A stretch of DNA of 64,000 bases from Streptomyces sclerotialus (GTDB lineage: Bacteria; Actinomycetota; Actinomycetes; Streptomycetales; Streptomycetaceae), in assembly GCA_000719105.1 (NCBI GenBank), contig JODX01000013.1:62001-126000 (forward strand). The letters are read 5' to 3'. Of this stretch, positions 41,699 to 51,312 are shown in pieces (the first letter of the stretch is position 1; the number at the start of each line of letters is the position of its first letter). The notes beneath the pieces are model-generated. The model made no database searches, was not told the origin of the DNA, and was given only the letters and a program-made list of their open reading frames with translations. A program made the translations under genes and the position numbers.

Positions 41699-43024
41699 TC
41701 AGTGCAACGGCCGGAAGTGACGCTCGAGACCCGACCACACGTCGTCGTACCGCTGTTGCAGATGCCCTGCGTCCGCCGCCTGCCGTGTCACCGTCACCGG
41801 CCACCGGGTCTCGAACATGAACGCCAGCCCGTCGTCGAGCTTCTGCGGCCGCAGCTCGGCGGCGCTAGCCCGGTCGAAGGTCTCCCGGTCCGGGCCGTGC
41901 GCCGACATCATGTTGTGCAGCGAGCCCCCGCCCGGCACGAAGCCCCCTTCCCCGGCGGTCTTGGCGTCGTACGCGCCCTCGATGAGCCCCATGTACTCGC
42001 TCATCACGTTGCGGTGGAAGTACGGCGGCCGGAAGGTGTCCTCGCCGACCAGCCAGCGCGGCGCGAAGACGACGAAGTCGACGCCGGCGAGCCCGGGGGT
42101 GTCGGACGGCGAGGTGAGCACGGTGAAGATCGACGGATCGGGGTGGTCGTAGGAGATGGTGCCCATCACATTGAAACGGCGCAGGTCGTAGACGTACGGC
42201 ACGTAGTTGCCGTGCCAGGCGACCACGTCGAGCGGGGAGTGGTCGTAGGTGGCCGTCCAGAGGTTGCCGCAGTACTTGTTGACCACCTCCACCGGGCCCT
42301 CGACGTCCTCGTACGCGGCGACCGGCGCCAGGAAGTCCCGGGCGGCTGCGAGGCCGTTGGCACCGATGGGGCCGAGGTCGGGCAGGCGGAAGGGGGCGCC
42401 GTAGTTCTCGCACACATAGCCGCGCACCGAGTCGTCGAGCAGCTCGACCCGGAACCGGACACCGCGCGGGATCAGCGCCACCTGGCCCGGTCCGGCCGCC
42501 AGCAGCCCGAACTCCGTGCGCAGCAGCAGCCCGCCGCGCTCGGGCACGATCAGCAGCTCACCGTCGGCGTCGCTGAACACCCGCTCCATCGAGGAGTCGG
42601 CGTGGTACAGGTGCACCGCCATGCCGCTGCGCTGCGTCGCGTCGCCGTTGCCGCCGAGGGTCCACAGGCCGGCCAGGAAGTCGGTGCCCGCGGGCGGTTC
42701 GGGGAGCGGGTTCCAGCGCAGCCGGTTCGGATCGGGCACGGTCTCCGTGAAGGGAGCCGTGCCGACGGCGCCGTTGTCCGTGCGCGTGAACGCGGGGTGC
42801 GCGGCCGACGGGCGTATCCGGTACAGCCACGAGCGCCGGTTGTGCGCCCTCGGCTCGGTGAACGCGGTGCCGCTGAGCTGCTCGGCATACAGCCCCAGGG
42901 GCGCGCGCTGGGGCGAGTTGCGGCCGGCCGGGAGCGCGCCGGGCTCCGCCTCCGAGCTGTGTTCGTTGCCGAAACCGTGGAGATGGGTCAGTTGCTCGGC
43001 GGTCTTCCTCGCGTCCCCGGTCAT
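41699..43024 (-). CDS. hmgA: Homogentisate 1,2-dioxygenase
   Basis: 441 residues, standard length. Opens the aromatic ring of homogentisate to maleylacetoacetate with O2 and Fe2+ in tyrosine and phenylalanine breakdown. Diagnostic blocks: [26 protein letters not shown] near the N-terminus, [53 protein letters not shown] and the iron-site region [23 protein letters not shown] ... [14 protein letters not shown]. Start ATG 43024 follows GAGGGAGGGG. The isomerase and hydrolase genes of the pathway are not in the window. Loss or inhibition would give brown pyomelanin. Confidence 0.96.
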   Translation of the reverse strand: MTGDARKTAEQLTHLHGFGNEHSSEAEPGALPAGRNSPQRAPLGLYAEQLSGTAFTEPRAHNRRSWLYRIRPSAAHPAFTRTDNGAVGTAPFTETVPDPNRLRWNPLPEPPAGTDFLAGLWTLGGNGDATQRSGMAVHLYHADSSMERVFSDADGELLIVPERGGLLLRTEFGLLAAGPGQVALIPRGVRFRVELLDDSVRGYVCENYGAPFRLPDLGPIGANGLAAARDFLAPVAAYEDVEGPVEVVNKYCGNLWTATYDHSPLDVVAWHGNYVPYVYDLRRFNVMGTISYDHPDPSIFTVLTSPSDTPGLAGVDFVVFAPRWLVGEDTFRPPYFHRNVMSEYMGLIEGAYDAKTAGEGGFVPGGGSLHNMMSAHGPDRETFDRASAAELRPQKLDDGLAFMFETRWPVTVTRQAADAGHLQQRYDDVWSGLERHFRPLH

Positions 43025-43427
43025 GGGCGCCCCTCCCTCGGACTGAAATCCTATGCAACACCGTAGGAATCACGGGTGCGGTGCGCAAGGGGTTCGCAGG
43101 CCACTTGTGACGCCACTGGGAAGGAGCGTTCGCGGGGGCCGGAACCGGCGGGAGCGAACGACGCTGTTGGCGGCTGCGAAGACCTGTCCCGGCGGACGTG
43201 CGAGGGCCTCGTTCGACGGATTCGACGGAACCCGGTTCCCGGTGGGTCCGCTCGTCGGAGGCGTGCTCTAGTCTCCGGGCAAGTCGTGGACGCGCGCAGG
43301 GGGCGGGGACGGCCGGCCGTCCACCGGTTCCGCTCCAGCCCCCTCGCCGGCCCCGCCCCGCACCAGAACCCGATCCGACGGGCGCGACCGCACCGGGCGC
43401 CCGTCGCACCCCGGGGGAGAAGAGACC
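43025..43427. other. Divergent promoter region between hmgA and TetR
   Basis: About 400 bases, no gene. Near the hmgA start an imperfect inverted repeat CCTATG-CAACAC-CGTAGG (about 43050-43067) is a candidate operator for the GntR regulator; its minus strand includes a TAGGAT -10-like hexamer. Confidence 0.5.
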
Positions 43428-44045
43428 ATGAAGCCCGTGCCCCCACCGACCTCGCTGCGCCGCGCACCCGTGCAGCGCCGCAGCGCCGAACGGCTGACCA
43501 GAATCCTCGACGCCTGCGCCGACCTCCTCGACGAGGTGGGCTACGAGGCCCTGAGCACCCGGGCCGTCGCCCTGCGCGCGGGGGTGCCCATCGGCTCGGT
43601 GTACCGCTTCTTCGGCAACAAGCGCGCGATGGCCGACGCCCTCGCCGAGCGCAACCTCGACCGCTTCACCGAGCGGGTCGCCGAGCGTCTGGGCGGGACG
43701 CGCGACGGGGACTGGCGCACCGCCGTGGACGCCGTCCTCGACGAGTACCTCGACATGAAGCGCACCGCCCCCGGCTTCGGCCTCGTCGACTTCGGCAACC
43801 AGATACCGGTCGGCGGGCGCCGCGGAGCGCCCAACCACCGCGTCGCCGACCGCCTGGGCGACCTCCTCGCCGGCCATATCGGCCGGGCGCCCGACGAGGA
43901 TCTGCGCCGTACCTTCCTGGTCGCCGTGGAGACCGCCGACTGCCTGGTCCACCTCGCCTTCCGCGCCTCCCCGGAGGGCGACGAGCGGATCATCGAGGAG
44001 ACGCGGACATTGCTGCGGGCCTATCTGGGGCGGGTGCTGGACTGA
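43428..44045 (+). CDS. TetR-family regulator
   Basis: 205 residues. HTH domain: RLTRILDACADLLDEVGYEALSTRAVALRAGVPIGSVYRFFGNKRAMADALAERNLDRF. The ligand-binding part includes VDAVLDEYLDMKRTAPGFGLVDFGNQI and ends TRTLLRAYLGRVLD. GGGGGAG lies just before the ATG. Neighbours are hmgA (divergent) and a decayed molybdopterin oxidoreductase (downstream), so it may have lost its original target. Ligand unknown. Confidence 0.9.
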   Translation: MKPVPPPTSLRRAPVQRRSAERLTRILDACADLLDEVGYEALSTRAVALRAGVPIGSVYRFFGNKRAMADALAERNLDRFTERVAERLGGTRDGDWRTAVDAVLDEYLDMKRTAPGFGLVDFGNQIPVGGRRGAPNHRVADRLGDLLAGHIGRAPDEDLRRTFLVAVETADCLVHLAFRASPEGDERIIEETRTLLRAYLGRVLD

Positions 44046-44172
44046 TCCGGGGCCCCGCCGTCCCGCGACCTCCCACCTCGCCCCCGCGCACCCTCCCCTC
44101 CGTGCATACCGGTCGGTACGCTCACCCCCTGAGTGCGTGCGCCACCGTCGCCGCCGCCCTCCGGGCGGACCC

Positions 44173-45183
44173 GTGCCCCGCACCGCCCTGCGCATCTGCC
44201 CCCTCTGCGAGGCCACCTGCGGCCTGACCCCGACCGTCGAGGGCGCCCGGGTCACCCGGGCCCGCGGCGACCGGGACGACGTGTTCGGCAAAGGCTTCGT
44301 GTGCCCCAAGGGTGCCCTGTCCGGGGAGGCCGACGCGGATCCGGACCGGCTGCGCGGACCACTGGTGCGGAAGGGCGGGCGGATGCGCGAGGTCTCCTGG
44401 GAAGAGGCCTTCGACGTCGTCGCCGCCGGGCTGCGGCCCGTGGTCGAGCAGCACGGACCGCACGCCGTCGCCGTCGTCCTCGGCAACCCGAACGTGCACA
44501 CCATGGCCGGCGCGCTCTACCCGCCCGTCCTGCCCGCCGGGCTCGGCACCCGCAGCCTGTTCACCGCGTCCACCGTCGACCAGATGCCCAAGCACGTGTC
44601 CAGCGGGCTGCTGTACGGGGACGCCGCGGCCATGCCCGTACCCGACCTCGACCGCACCGGTCACCTGCTCCTCCTCGGCGCCAGCCCCTGGAGTCGAACG
44701 GGAGCCTGCGCACCGCCCCGGACTTCCCGGGCCGGCTCAGGGCGCTCAAGGCACGCGGCGGCACCCTCACCGTCGTCGACCCGCGCCGGACCCGTACCGC
44801 CCGCCTCGCCCCGCATCCGAGAGGCGTCGACGAGCTCGCCGGCACTTTGCGGGAGTTCACACCCGAGAAGGTCACCGGCGCGTGCGACGTGGACGCCGGT
44901 ACGATCCGCGCGCTCGCCCGCGAGCTGGCCGCGGCCCCGGCGGCCGCGGTCCACGGGCGCATCGGAAGCTGCACCGTTCCGCACGGCACCCTCGCGAGCC
45001 GGCTGGTCGACGTGCTCGACATCCTCACCGAAAACCTGGACCGGCCCGGGCACCCGGATGCGCCATGCCGCACGGGACCCCGGCGTCGACGTCAACCGGC
45101 TCCTCGACGGATCGCAGCTCGGCCCGCTGTCGGGCAACGCGGTCCTCGACGGGGTGCCCGTCGTGCTGGCGCCGACCGAGTGA
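44173..45183 (+). pseudogene. Decayed molybdopterin oxidoreductase
   Basis: Starts intact with VPRTALRICPLCEATCGLTPTVEG and FGKGFVCPKGAL, the 4Fe-4S cysteine motif of bis-MGD enzymes. Near 44688 one C is missing, moving LESNGSLRTAPDFPGRLRALKARGGTLTVVDPRRTRTARLA into another frame. Next, about 32 residues are lost between RTARLA and PHPRGVDELAGTLREF. Near 45055 a large internal deletion joins LTENLDRPGHPD to the typical C-terminal end VNRLLDGSQLGPLSGNAVLDGVPV in the first frame. An intact enzyme would have about 700 residues. Not functional. Confidence 0.85.
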
Positions 45184-45234
45184 CGCCGACCGATACAAGG
45201 CCGTGACCTGGAGTTTTGCTCTTATTGCTCGCGT

Positions 45235-45251
45235 GTCAACATCTTGTTAAC
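45235..45251. promoter_or_regulatory. Inverted repeat upstream of CitMHS gene
   Basis: GTCAAC-ATCTT-GTTAAC, 81 bases before the transporter start, in a locally AT-rich stretch. A TTGTTA hexamer within it and TAACGT 18 bases later resemble -35/-10 boxes, so the site overlaps a possible promoter and may bind a regulator. Confidence 0.45.
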
Positions 45252-45331
45252 GCTCGTTGGCCCGCCCTAACGTCGCTCCATCCGCCGTCCTTCCGGTGGC
45301 TGTTCAAGGGCGAACGTTAGGTGTCCAACTC

Positions 45332-46774
45332 ATGCTGACCATCCTCGGCTTCACCATGATCGCGACCTTCCTGGTCCTGATCATGATGAAGAAGATGTCG
45401 CCGATCGCGGCGCTCGTGCTGATCCCGGCGCTCTTCTGCGTGTTCGTCGGGAAGGGTGCCCATCTCGGCGACTACGTCATCGAGGGGGTGGGCACCCTGG
45501 CGCCCACCGCCGCGATGCTGATGTTCGCGATCGTCTACTTCGGCGTCATGATCGACGTGGGCCTCTTCGACCCGATCGTGCGGGGCATCCTGCGCTTCTG
45601 CAAGGCGGACCCGCTGCGCATCGTGATCGGTACGGCCCTGCTCGCCGCGATCGTCTCGCTGGACGGCGACGGCTCGACCACCTTCATGATCACGGTCTCG
45701 GCGATGTACCCGCTGTACAAGCGGCTCGGGATGAGCCTGGTGGTGATGACCGGCGTCGCCGCCACCGCCAACGGTGTCATGAACACCCTGCCCTGGGGCG
45801 GACCCACGGCCCGCGCCGCCACCGCGCTGAAGCTCGACGCCGCCGACATCTTCGTCCCGATGATCCCGGCGCTCGCCGCCGGACTCCTCTTCGTCGTGAT
45901 CCTCGCGTACGGGCTCGGGCTGCGCGAGCGCAAGCGGCTCGGGGTGCTGAGCCTGGACGAGGCCCTGGAGCGGGAGCAGGAGAGCGAGACGGTGCTCGTC
46001 GGCGCCGGTGCCGGTGCCGAGGGGGCGTCGGGGGCCGGCAAGGGGCGTACGCCCGAGGCCGTCGGCGGCTCCGGCGCCGGTACCGACGCGGACGCCTCCG
46101 GCGACGACGGCGAAGGCGGCGGCGACGCGCGCCTCCAGGGCCTCGACCCGAACCGCCCGACGCTGCGCCCCAAGCTGTACTGGTTCAACGCGCTGCTGAC
46201 CATGGTCCTCCTCGCCGCCATGATCATGGAGCTGCTGCCGATCCCGGTGCTGTTCCTGCTCGGCGCCGCGCTCGCCCTCACGGTCAACTTCCCGAACATG
46301 GCCGACCAGAAGGAGCGGCTCGCCGCCCACGCCGACAACGTCCTGAACGTCTCCGGCATGGTCTTCGCCGCCGCCGTCTTCACCGGTGTGCTCCAGGGCA
46401 CCGGCATGGTCGACAGCATGGCCAACTGGCTCGTCGACGCCATCCCCGAGGGCATGGGCCCGCACATGGCGCTGGTCACCGGCGTGCTCAGCCTGCCGCT
46501 CACGTACTTCATGTCCAACGACGGCTTCTACTTCGGAGTCCTGCCGGTGCTCGCCGAGGCCGGTGCCGCGCACGGGGTGTCGTCGCTGGAGATCGCCCGC
46601 GCCTCGATCGTCGGCCAGCCGCTGCACATGTCCAGCCCGCTGGTGCCGGCCGTCTACGTGCTCGTCGGCATGGCCAAGGTCGAGTTCGGCGATCACACCC
46701 GGTTCGTGGTGAAGTGGGCGGCGCTCACCTCGCTCGTGGTGCTGGGGGCCGGGATCCTGATGGGCATCATCTGA
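45332..46774 (+). CDS. CitMHS-family citrate/metal or dicarboxylate transporter
   Basis: 480 residues, about 11-12 helices, starting MLTILGFTMIATFLVLIMMKKMSP. Family-typical sequence: LIPALFCVFVGKGAHLGDYVIEGVGTLAPTAAMLMFAIVYFGVMIDVGLFDPIVRGILRF, SLDGDGSTTFMITVSAMYPLY, GVMNTLPWGGPTARAATALK and the C-terminal LTYFMSNDGFYFGVLPVL. Takes up citrate complexed with divalent metal, or related acids, with protons. A Gly/Ala/Asp-rich cytoplasmic loop of about 60 residues (near 225-285) splits the helix bundles and looks Streptomyces-specific. Upstream in-frame GTG/ATG codons exist but lack family similarity. Confidence 0.9.
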   Translation: MLTILGFTMIATFLVLIMMKKMSPIAALVLIPALFCVFVGKGAHLGDYVIEGVGTLAPTAAMLMFAIVYFGVMIDVGLFDPIVRGILRFCKADPLRIVIGTALLAAIVSLDGDGSTTFMITVSAMYPLYKRLGMSLVVMTGVAATANGVMNTLPWGGPTARAATALKLDAADIFVPMIPALAAGLLFVVILAYGLGLRERKRLGVLSLDEALEREQESETVLVGAGAGAEGASGAGKGRTPEAVGGSGAGTDADASGDDGEGGGDARLQGLDPNRPTLRPKLYWFNALLTMVLLAAMIMELLPIPVLFLLGAALALTVNFPNMADQKERLAAHADNVLNVSGMVFAAAVFTGVLQGTGMVDSMANWLVDAIPEGMGPHMALVTGVLSLPLTYFMSNDGFYFGVLPVLAEAGAAHGVSSLEIARASIVGQPLHMSSPLVPAVYVLVGMAKVEFGDHTRFVVKWAALTSLVVLGAGILMGII

Positions 46775-46833
46775 GCGATCATGTCCGGTGGTTGTCCGCA
46801 ATCGTTGGTAGCTGTTCGAGGAGGCACGTCATC

Positions 46834-48072
46834 GTGAGGCCCGGTGGGAACCGCGGCTGGCTGCTCCGGCTCGTCATCGCCTTCGGATTCGCGCAGGGGG
46901 CGGTGTCGATGGCCCGGCCCGCCGTGTCCTACCGGGCCCTCGCGCTGGGCGCCGACGAGGGTGCGGTCGGTGTGATCGCGGGTGTGTACGCCCTGCTCCC
47001 GCTGTTCGCCGCCGTACCGCTCGGCCGCCGCACCGACCACGGGCGGTGCGCGCCGCTGCTGCCCGTCGGCGTCGTCCTGATAGCGGGCGGCTGTGCCCTG
47101 AGCGGTGTCGCGGGCTCCCTGGCGGCGATGGCGGCCTGGAGCGGAGTGATGGGGCTCGGCCACCTCTGCTTCGTGATCGGTGCCCAGTCCCTCGTGGCCC
47201 GCCAGTCCGCGCCGCACGAACAGGACCGCAACTTCGGACACTTCACCATCGGCGCCTCGCTCGGCCAGCTCGTCGGGCCGATCGCCGCGGGCGCGCTGAT
47301 CGGCGGCCCGGACATGGCGGGCACCAGCGCGCTGGCGCTGCTCGTCGCGGCGGCCGGGGCGGCGGTCGCGTGCACGTCGCTGTGGCGCATCGAGCACCGT
47401 ACGGCCCCCAAGTCCCGCGCCGAGGACGGCGAACGGGTGCCCGTGCACCGCATCCTGCGCACCCGGGGCGTGCCCGGGGGCATCTTCGTCAGTCTCGCCG
47501 TGCTCTCCGCGACCGACATCCTCACCGCGTACCTGCCGGTGGTGGGTGAGCACCGGGGCATCGCGCCGTCCGTGATCGGTCTGCTGCTCAGTCTGCGGGC
47601 GGCGGCGACGATCGCGTGCCGGCTCGTGATGACGCCCATGCTGCGGCTGCTGGGGCGGACCGTGCTGCTCACCGTGACCTGTCTGCTGGCGGCCGTGCTG
47701 TGCACCGCGATCGCGCTGCCGGTGCCGGTGTGGGGGCTCGCCGTGATGCTCGCGGCCCTCGGCTTCTGCCTGGGGGTCGGGCAGCCGCTGTCCATGACCA
47801 CGGTCGTCCAGGCCGCCCCGGACGGCGCCCGGTCCACCGCGCTCGCGCTGCGGCTGACGGGCAACCGGCTCGGCCAGGTCGCCGCGCCCGCCGCCGCGGG
47901 CCTGGTCGCCGGGGTGGCGGGCGTGGCCGCGCCGTTCGTGATGCTCGGCGCGCTGCTGCTGCTCTCCTCCGCGACGGCCCTGCGGTCGCCCGCGAAGCCG
48001 GAGAGTGCGGGGGACGGGGCCGCCCCGGCCCGGCGGACCAGCACTCCGTTGGGCCGGAAGGGCGATATCTGA
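46834..48072 (+). CDS. MFS transporter
   Basis: 412 residues, 12 helices. GTG 46834 with AGGAGG 9 bases upstream. Loop motif A-like PLGRRTDHGRCAPLLPVG lies between helices 2 and 3, and GVMGLGHLCFVIGAQSLVARQSAPHEQDRNFGHFTIGASLGQLVGPIAAG in the helix 4-5 region. A central loop (RIEHRTAPKSRAEDGERVPVHRILR) separates the halves. Substrate unknown. It follows the CitMHS gene after 59 bases and may be co-transcribed. Confidence 0.88.
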   Translation: MRPGGNRGWLLRLVIAFGFAQGAVSMARPAVSYRALALGADEGAVGVIAGVYALLPLFAAVPLGRRTDHGRCAPLLPVGVVLIAGGCALSGVAGSLAAMAAWSGVMGLGHLCFVIGAQSLVARQSAPHEQDRNFGHFTIGASLGQLVGPIAAGALIGGPDMAGTSALALLVAAAGAAVACTSLWRIEHRTAPKSRAEDGERVPVHRILRTRGVPGGIFVSLAVLSATDILTAYLPVVGEHRGIAPSVIGLLLSLRAAATIACRLVMTPMLRLLGRTVLLTVTCLLAAVLCTAIALPVPVWGLAVMLAALGFCLGVGQPLSMTTVVQAAPDGARSTALALRLTGNRLGQVAAPAAAGLVAGVAGVAAPFVMLGALLLLSSATALRSPAKPESAGDGAAPARRTSTPLGRKGDI

Positions 48073-48121
48073 GCGGGCCCGAGGCGCGGCACGGCCCCGG
48101 TGCGTACGGGCGTGACAGACA

Positions 48122-48158
48122 GTCAGGTGGAAGCCGTTTTATGTGAAAATCACCTGAC
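48122..48158. promoter_or_regulatory. Perfect 8-bp inverted repeat upstream of secreted protein/sortase genes
   Basis: GTCAGGTG (48122-48129) and CACCTGAC (48151-48158) separated by 21 bases of AT-richer sequence, ending 13 bases before the start codon. Could be two half-sites for a dimeric regulator around the promoter, or an mRNA hairpin close to the ribosome site GGAGG (48161-48165). Confidence 0.5.
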
Positions 48159-48171
48159 CCGGAGGTCTTGT

Positions 48172-48969
48172 ATGCCCACCTCGTTCCTCCCACGCCGTGC
48201 GGGAGCGCGCTCCGGCGCCGTCGGCCTCGCGGCGCTCGCCGCCACGGGAGTCGCTCTCCTCGCCGCCCCCGCCGTCGCGGCCCCCGGTGACAACGGGGAC
48301 GTCACACCGCAGTTCCAGGGCGCGGCCGTCGCCCCGCAGAACGGCCAGCCGGCGGTCTGCCGGTTCAACCTCGACGCCAGCAACTTCGAGACGGTGCAGG
48401 GCCTGGACTGGACCATCGAACCCCAGCCCGCGAAGCCCGGCGGTACCTCGCTCTCCGGCACCCTCTCCCTGGTCAAGGGTGCGGGCAAGTCCGAGACCAT
48501 GACGATTCCGGAGGGGCCGTACAGGCTGACCTGGAAGCTCAAGGACGGCACGGGCGCGGGCAGGCAGAAGGACTTCAAGGCCGCGTGCTCGGAGCCCCGC
48601 CAGGCCGCCAGTCCGACCGCCGCGGCGACCCCCGGCGCCATCGGCCCCGGCGGCGTCGGCCCCGCCGCCAGCCCGAGTGCCGCGAGCCCCAGCGCCGTCA
48701 GCCCCAGCGCCGCCGCTCCCAGCTCCGCCCGGCCCAGTGCCGCCAGGTCCGGTGCCGCGAGCCCGAACGCCGTCCGTCCCCACACGGGCGCCACCAACGC
48801 CGCCGGCCCGAACGCGGCCATCGGTCCGAACGGCGGCCCGCCCGCGGGCGGCGGCGGTCTCGCGCAGGACTTCTCGACGGTCATGGGCGCGGCGGCCGTC
48901 GGGTCCGCCGCGATCGGCGGGGCGATGTACCTCCGGATGCGCCGCCGGCGCGCCGATGGCGCTGCGTAG
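48172..48969 (+). CDS. Secreted Pro/Ala/Ser-rich protein with C-terminal anchor-like end, sortase partner
   Basis: 265 residues. Signal peptide to AVAAPGDNGDV; a small folded domain (about 45-150) with TVQGLDWTIEPQPAKPGGTSLSGTLSLV and a cysteine pair (AVCRF, KAACSE). Then a low-complexity ASPSAASPSA/NAAGPNA region. The end has GLAQDFS, a hydrophobic helix (VMGAAAVGSAAIGGAMYL) and RMRRRR, the layout of a sortase signal but with no recognisable LPxTG/LAxTG. It overlaps the class F sortase gene by 14 bases. Likely a surface protein handled by that sortase or simply membrane-anchored. Function unknown. Confidence 0.85.
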   Translation: MPTSFLPRRAGARSGAVGLAALAATGVALLAAPAVAAPGDNGDVTPQFQGAAVAPQNGQPAVCRFNLDASNFETVQGLDWTIEPQPAKPGGTSLSGTLSLVKGAGKSETMTIPEGPYRLTWKLKDGTGAGRQKDFKAACSEPRQAASPTAAATPGAIGPGGVGPAASPSAASPSAVSPSAAAPSSARPSAARSGAASPNAVRPHTGATNAAGPNAAIGPNGGPPAGGGGLAQDFSTVMGAAAVGSAAIGGAMYLRMRRRRADGAA

Positions 48970-49795
48970 AGGCGTCCAGCGGACCTGGCTCCGGACGCGC
49001 GCCTACCGTCTGGTGAGGACGGCCGTGGTGGCCACCTCGCTGGTCGTGGGCGGCGTCTGGTGGGCGCACGACGACGAGCCCGCCGATGCGGCCGGGGTCC
49101 GTACCGACGCGCGTGGTGCGGGGGCACCACGCGCGTCGGAATCCCCGCGGACCGTGCCCGCCCCCGCGGCTCCCGCCCCGTCGGGCGCCGTCCCGTCGAG
49201 CCCCGCCCCGTCCGTCTCCTCCTCCGGGGCCGGAGCTGCGTCCACGGCGCCGGCCGGGCAGGGTCCCGCCCGCCCGGCGCCCGGCGGGTCCACCCCGGCC
49301 GCCCGGCCCGCGCAGCCCGGCGCCCCACGGCTGCTGCCGCCCTCCCGGGCGGTCCGCGTCGACATCCCGTCCCTCGAGATCGAGGCGCCCGTCACCGGCC
49401 TCCGTCTCGACGAGCGGCGTCGGCTGCCCGCCCCCGACCAGGCGAGACCCGAGCTGGTCGGCTGGTACGAACAGGGCCCGGCGCCCGGCGGGGCCGGCAC
49501 GGCGGTCGTCGTCGGCCACCGCGACACCAGGAGGGGACCCGCCGTCTTCGCGGCGCTCGGCGCGCTCGCGCCCGGCCGTGTCGTGGAGGTGCGGCGCGCG
49601 GACGGGCGCACCGCCGTCTACACGGTGTACGGGGTGCGGACCTACCGGAAGGACGGTTTCCCGAACGAGGAGGTGTACGGCCCCCGGGGCCGCCCCGAGC
49701 TGCGGGTCATCACCTGTGGCGGCGACTACGACCGCAGGAGCGGCTACAGCAGCAACATCGTGGTCTTCGCACACCTCACGGAGACCCGGGAGTGA
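48956..49795 (+). CDS. Class F sortase
   Basis: 279 residues from MALRRGVQRTWLRTRAYRLV. One N-terminal helix (VRTAVVATSLVVGGVWW) and a long Pro/Ala/Ser linker lead to the sortase domain (about 135-279): VRVDIPSLEIEAPVTGLRLD, the catalytic His in GTAVVVGHRDTRRGP, and the catalytic Cys in LRVITCGGDYD (TLxTC-like). The Arg is probably in the last 25 residues. Sortases join surface proteins to the wall through a cut in the sorting motif. Class F substrates are poorly known. Its start lies inside the upstream gene's last codons, implying coupled expression. Confidence 0.92.
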   Translation: MALRRGVQRTWLRTRAYRLVRTAVVATSLVVGGVWWAHDDEPADAAGVRTDARGAGAPRASESPRTVPAPAAPAPSGAVPSSPAPSVSSSGAGAASTAPAGQGPARPAPGGSTPAARPAQPGAPRLLPPSRAVRVDIPSLEIEAPVTGLRLDERRRLPAPDQARPELVGWYEQGPAPGGAGTAVVVGHRDTRRGPAVFAALGALAPGRVVEVRRADGRTAVYTVYGVRTYRKDGFPNEEVYGPRGRPELRVITCGGDYDRRSGYSSNIVVFAHLTETRE

Positions 49796-49837
49796 CACGC
49801 CCCCGTGCGGTATCGCGGAGGCCCCTCTGGTGACGGA

Positions 49838-49856
49838 AAACTAACGCCGCTAGTTT
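49838..49856. promoter_or_regulatory. 19-bp palindromic TetR-type operator upstream of aldehyde dehydrogenase
   Basis: AAACTAACGCCGCTAGTTT, 65 bases before the aldehyde dehydrogenase start. It has the same arms as the site at 55019-55037 next to the TetR gene (AAACTAxC...GxTAGTTT). Confidence 0.75.
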
Positions 49857-49920
49857 AGGGGGCCGGGTCGACGGCGACCGATCGCCGGCGGCCGACGATG
49901 CCCGCCCCGGGGAGGACACG

Positions 49921-51309
49921 ATGAAGGCACACGACGGCATGTACATCGACGGCGCCTGGCGGCCCGCCGCCGGGACGGACACGATCGAGGTCGTGAACCC
50001 CGCCGACGGGCAGGTGATCGCCCGGGTCCCGGCGGGCACGGTGGAGGACGTCGACGCCGCCGTACGGGCCGCGCGCGCCGCCCTCCCGGCCTGGGCCGCC
50101 ACCCCGCCCGCCGCACGCGGCGCCGTCCTCGGCGCCCTGCGCGACGCGCTCGCCGCCCGCCTGGACGAGATCGCCGAGACCGTCACGGCCGAGCTCGGCT
50201 CACCGCTGCCGTTCTCGCAGAAGGTCCAGGTCGGCATGCCCGTCATGGTCGCCGGGACGTACGCCGAGCTGGCCGCGACGTACCCCTTCGAGGAGAGGGT
50301 CGGCAACTCCACCGTCTACCAGGAGCCGGTCGGCGTCGTCGCCGCGATCACGCCCTGGAACTACCCGCTCCACCAGATCGTCGCCAAGGTCGCCCCCGCG
50401 CTGGCCGCCGGCTGCACGGTCGTCCTCAAGCCCGCCGAGGACACCCCGCTGACGGCGCAGCTCTTCGCCGAGGCCGCCCACGAGGCGGGTGTCCCGGCCG
50501 GCGTCCTCAACCTGGTCACCGGCCTCGGCCCGGTCGCGGGGCAGGCCCTCGCCGAGCACGAGGGCGTGGACCTGGTCTCCTTCACCGGCTCCACGGCGGT
50601 CGGCCGGCGGATCGGCGCGACGGCCGGCGCGGCGGTGAAGCGCGTGGCCCTGGAACTCGGCGGCAAGTCCGCCAACGTCATCCTGCCGAGCGCCGACCTC
50701 GCCAAGGCGGTCAACGTCGGCGTCGCCAACGTGATGTCCAACTCCGGCCAGACGTGCAGCGCCTGGACGCGCATGCTGGTGCACACCTCCCGGTACGAGG
50801 AGGCGGTCGAGCTGGCCGCCACGGCCGCCGCGAAGTACGGCGACCGCATCGGCCCTCTCGTCAGCGCCAAGCAGCAGGAACGGGTGCTCGGGTACATCGA
50901 GAAGGGGATCGCGGAGGGCGCACGGCTGGTCGCGGGCGGCCCCGAGGCCCCGCGTGAGCAGGGCTGTTACGTCAGCCCGACCGTCTTCGCGGACGTGACC
51001 CCGGAGATGACGATCGCGCAGGAGGAGATCTTCGGCCCGGTGCTGTCGATCCTCCGGTACGAGGACGAGGACGACGCCGTGCGCATCGCCAACGGCACGG
51101 TGTACGGGCTCGCGGGCGCCGTGTGGGCGGGCGAGGAGGCGGAGGCGGTGGCCTTCGCGCGACGGCTGGACACCGGGCAGGTGGACATCAACGGCGGGCG
51201 CTTCAACCCCCTCGCGCCCTTCGGCGGGTACAAGCAGTCGGGCGTCGGGCGGGAACTCGGCGCGCACGGGCTGTCCGAGTACCTCCAGACCAAGTCGCTC
51301 CAGTTCTGA
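49921..51309 (+). CDS. NAD(P)-dependent aldehyde dehydrogenase
   Basis: 462 residues. ALDH superfamily: Rossmann and catalytic motifs include [41 protein letters not shown], general-base Glu in [15 protein letters not shown], catalytic Cys in [25 protein letters not shown] and the end [34 protein letters not shown]. Oxidises an aldehyde to an acid. It starts an apparent operon with the alcohol dehydrogenase, together turning an alcohol into an acid, which could enter acyl-CoA dehydrogenase chemistry encoded nearby. The upstream palindrome suggests control by the TetR at 54309-54992. Confidence 0.94.
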   Translation: MKAHDGMYIDGAWRPAAGTDTIEVVNPADGQVIARVPAGTVEDVDAAVRAARAALPAWAATPPAARGAVLGALRDALAARLDEIAETVTAELGSPLPFSQKVQVGMPVMVAGTYAELAATYPFEERVGNSTVYQEPVGVVAAITPWNYPLHQIVAKVAPALAAGCTVVLKPAEDTPLTAQLFAEAAHEAGVPAGVLNLVTGLGPVAGQALAEHEGVDLVSFTGSTAVGRRIGATAGAAVKRVALELGGKSANVILPSADLAKAVNVGVANVMSNSGQTCSAWTRMLVHTSRYEEAVELAATAAAKYGDRIGPLVSAKQQERVLGYIEKGIAEGARLVAGGPEAPREQGCYVSPTVFADVTPEMTIAQEEIFGPVLSILRYEDEDDAVRIANGTVYGLAGAVWAGEEAEAVAFARRLDTGQVDINGGRFNPLAPFGGYKQSGVGRELGAHGLSEYLQTKSLQF

Positions 51310-51312
51310 GCG

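Noticed and set aside
48600..48860. Short AGCCCCAGCGCC-type repeats as a mobile or recombination element
   Set aside because: They encode the Ala/Ser/Pro stalk of the secreted protein in frame, a common surface-protein feature.
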